DNA from: Castellaniella sp035707805
GTDB lineage: Bacteria; Pseudomonadota; Gammaproteobacteria; Burkholderiales; Burkholderiaceae_B
NCBI GenBank assembly: GCA_035707805.1
Contig: DASSTS010000017.1
Span: 26,063-90,062 of the forward strand
DNA: 64,000 nucleotides
Reading direction: 5' to 3'
Shown here: positions 63,424 through 64,000 of the stretch, in pieces
Layout of the letters: each line of letters starts with the position of its first letter
How positions within the stretch are numbered: position 1 is the first letter of the stretch
Notes under the pieces: model-generated
What the model was told of the DNA's origin: nothing
The model's input: only the letters and a program-made list of their open reading frames with translations
The model's database searches: none
Position numbers and translations under genes: made by a program

Positions 63424-63531
63424 ATGGCAACTATTCCAAGCCATCTGGTGCGAAGTCGTCATGGTGTGTACTACTTCCGTGTAACTGCAAAGCAGGACGG
63501 AAAACAGTACAGCCGCAAGGTTTTGTATTGA
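63424..63531 (+). pseudogene. Truncated tyrosine-type integrase (N-terminal 35 codons)
   Basis: ATG 63424 opens MATIPSHLVRSRHGVYYFRV then TAKQDGKQYSRKVLY and stops at TGA 63529-63531. The HGVYYFRV core is how many phage or island tyrosine integrases begin (DUF6538-type N-terminus). The frame is cut after ~35 residues and the stop codon coincides with the first bases of the putative insertion element. So the integrase is disrupted. It is close to the ssrA 3' end, the usual place for an island integrase. Confidence 0.75.
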
Positions 63532-64000
63532 CCTAGCAGAACCTGCTCAGCTCAGGCGGCTAATGCAAATGCCTCAGCCGGGGTTTTCATCTTCAGCGCC
63601 TGGTGTGGGCGTCGATTGTTGTAAAAGCTGATCCAGTCGCCAATGACGCGGCTGGCGTGCTGCAGTGATTCAAATCGATGTCGGTGGGCACATTGCTCTT
63701 TCAACGTCCGGATGACGCGTTCGACCATGCCGTTTTGCTGCGGGCAATGCGGCGTGATGAACTCTTGGCGTAGGCCGTAGCTGCGCACCAGCGCCGTGTA
63801 GTTCCGGCTGGTAAAAACGAGCCCATTGTCCGACCGAAGCAGGAACGGCGTCGGGACACGACCCAGTGTGCCGAACCGAGCGATCAGCGCGTGCTCCAAG
63901 GCGGCGCTGGCCGTCGTGGCCTTGCCGCTACGGGACAGGTGCCAGCCCAGCAGCTCGCGGGTATGGCAGTCGATCACCAAGGCTAGGGTGGACCAGCCAT
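63529..64000 (-). mobile_element. IS3-family insertion sequence, partial (right-hand part)
   Basis: The element's left boundary is proposed at 63529, where the integrase is broken and TGACCTAGCAGAACC begins. IS3 elements end in TG...CA, so this fits but its other end lies beyond the window. The transposase stop lies 21 bases inside the boundary, the usual spacing. Target-site duplication cannot be checked. Confidence 0.65.
63552..64000 (-). CDS. IS3-family transposase (OrfB), partial
   Basis: The C-terminal ~149 residues of an rve-type DDE transposase, with the start beyond the window. The frame is open to the edge (GWSTLALVIDC). The second catalytic Asp is in LLRSDNGLVF and the Glu in QQNGMVERVIRTLKEQ; the first Asp lies outside. 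The tail FYNNRRPHQALKMKTPAEA is typical of IS3 OrfB. A TTG at 63980 is only an internal codon. Confidence 0.85.
   Translation of the reverse strand, partial: GWSTLALVIDCHTRELLGWHLSRSGKATTASAALEHALIARFGTLGRVPTPFLLRSDNGLVFTSRNYTALVRSYGLRQEFITPHCPQQNGMVERVIRTLKEQCAHRHRFESLQHASRVIGDWISFYNNRRPHQALKMKTPAEAFALAA

Overview
The window is 64 kb of GC-rich, gene-dense chromosome that reads as a betaproteobacterium of the order Burkholderiales, most likely family Alcaligenaceae (Bordetella/Achromobacter/Castellaniella relatives). This rests on recalled gene order and protein character (pyrG-kdsA-eno-ftsB, leuS-lptE-holA-proA, fkpB-ispH) and on a tmRNA whose tag peptide reads ANDERFALAA. No database search was possible, so the family-level placement is inference.

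Region by region. 1-9.1 kb: the end of a UMF1-type transporter, then acetate/acyl-CoA and energy metabolism: acs, a MarC protein, ETF-ubiquinone oxidoreductase, a hotdog thioesterase, both subunits of a succinyl/acetoacetyl CoA-transferase, and an M24 aminopeptidase. 9.1-11.8 kb: a MarR-regulated efflux operon with a clear palindromic operator, and a dienelactone-hydrolase-like protein. 11.9-17.0 kb: housekeeping pyrG, kdsA, eno and ftsB, with mtfA on the opposite strand. 17.1-28.5 kb: a long minus-strand block with a TadE-like orphan, hslO, an RDD protein, a small unknown gene with a striking promoter, an RlmL-type methyltransferase with a long disordered head, a HemJ-like protein, proA, holA, lptE, leuS, rpmG and rpmB. 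28.6-38.3 kb: a Bcr/CflA exporter, a cyclopropane-fatty-acid synthase, a glycine-betaine type ABC importer (osmotic/envelope stress), a MATE exporter, an ArnT-like transferase and rpmE2. 38.4-43.3 kb: radC and a tightly coupled fkpB-ispH-dehydrogenase-YdgA-HIT operon. 43.7-48.6 kb: a branched-chain amino acid/amide ABC importer with a fused permease-ATPase.

48.7-53.4 kb is an accessory module with visibly weaker codon bias. It holds a CynX/NimT-type transporter, two LysR regulators, an NADPH-FMN reductase and a DUF4863 protein resembling 4-hydroxylaminobenzoate lyase. Together these suggest uptake and reductive breakdown of a nitroaromatic acid. 53.4-62.9 kb: ribA, a PAS-PAS-GGDEF-EAL protein, a GT39-like transferase, lipA, a LysR-pirin-FMN reductase set (the reductase is a close paralogue of the one in the nitroaromatic module), a small secreted protein and a second dienelactone hydrolase.

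The window ends at the tmRNA gene ssrA, a classical integration site. Immediately beyond its terminator lie the first 35 codons of a tyrosine-type integrase, cut off by an IS3-family element that runs off the end. This looks like the decayed edge of a genomic island whose body lies outside the window. Most genes are ordinary core genes. The strongest candidates for new biology are the nitroaromatic module, the small gene at 19.8-20.1 kb with its twin palindromes, the disordered head on the RNA methyltransferase, and the structured intergenic repeats.
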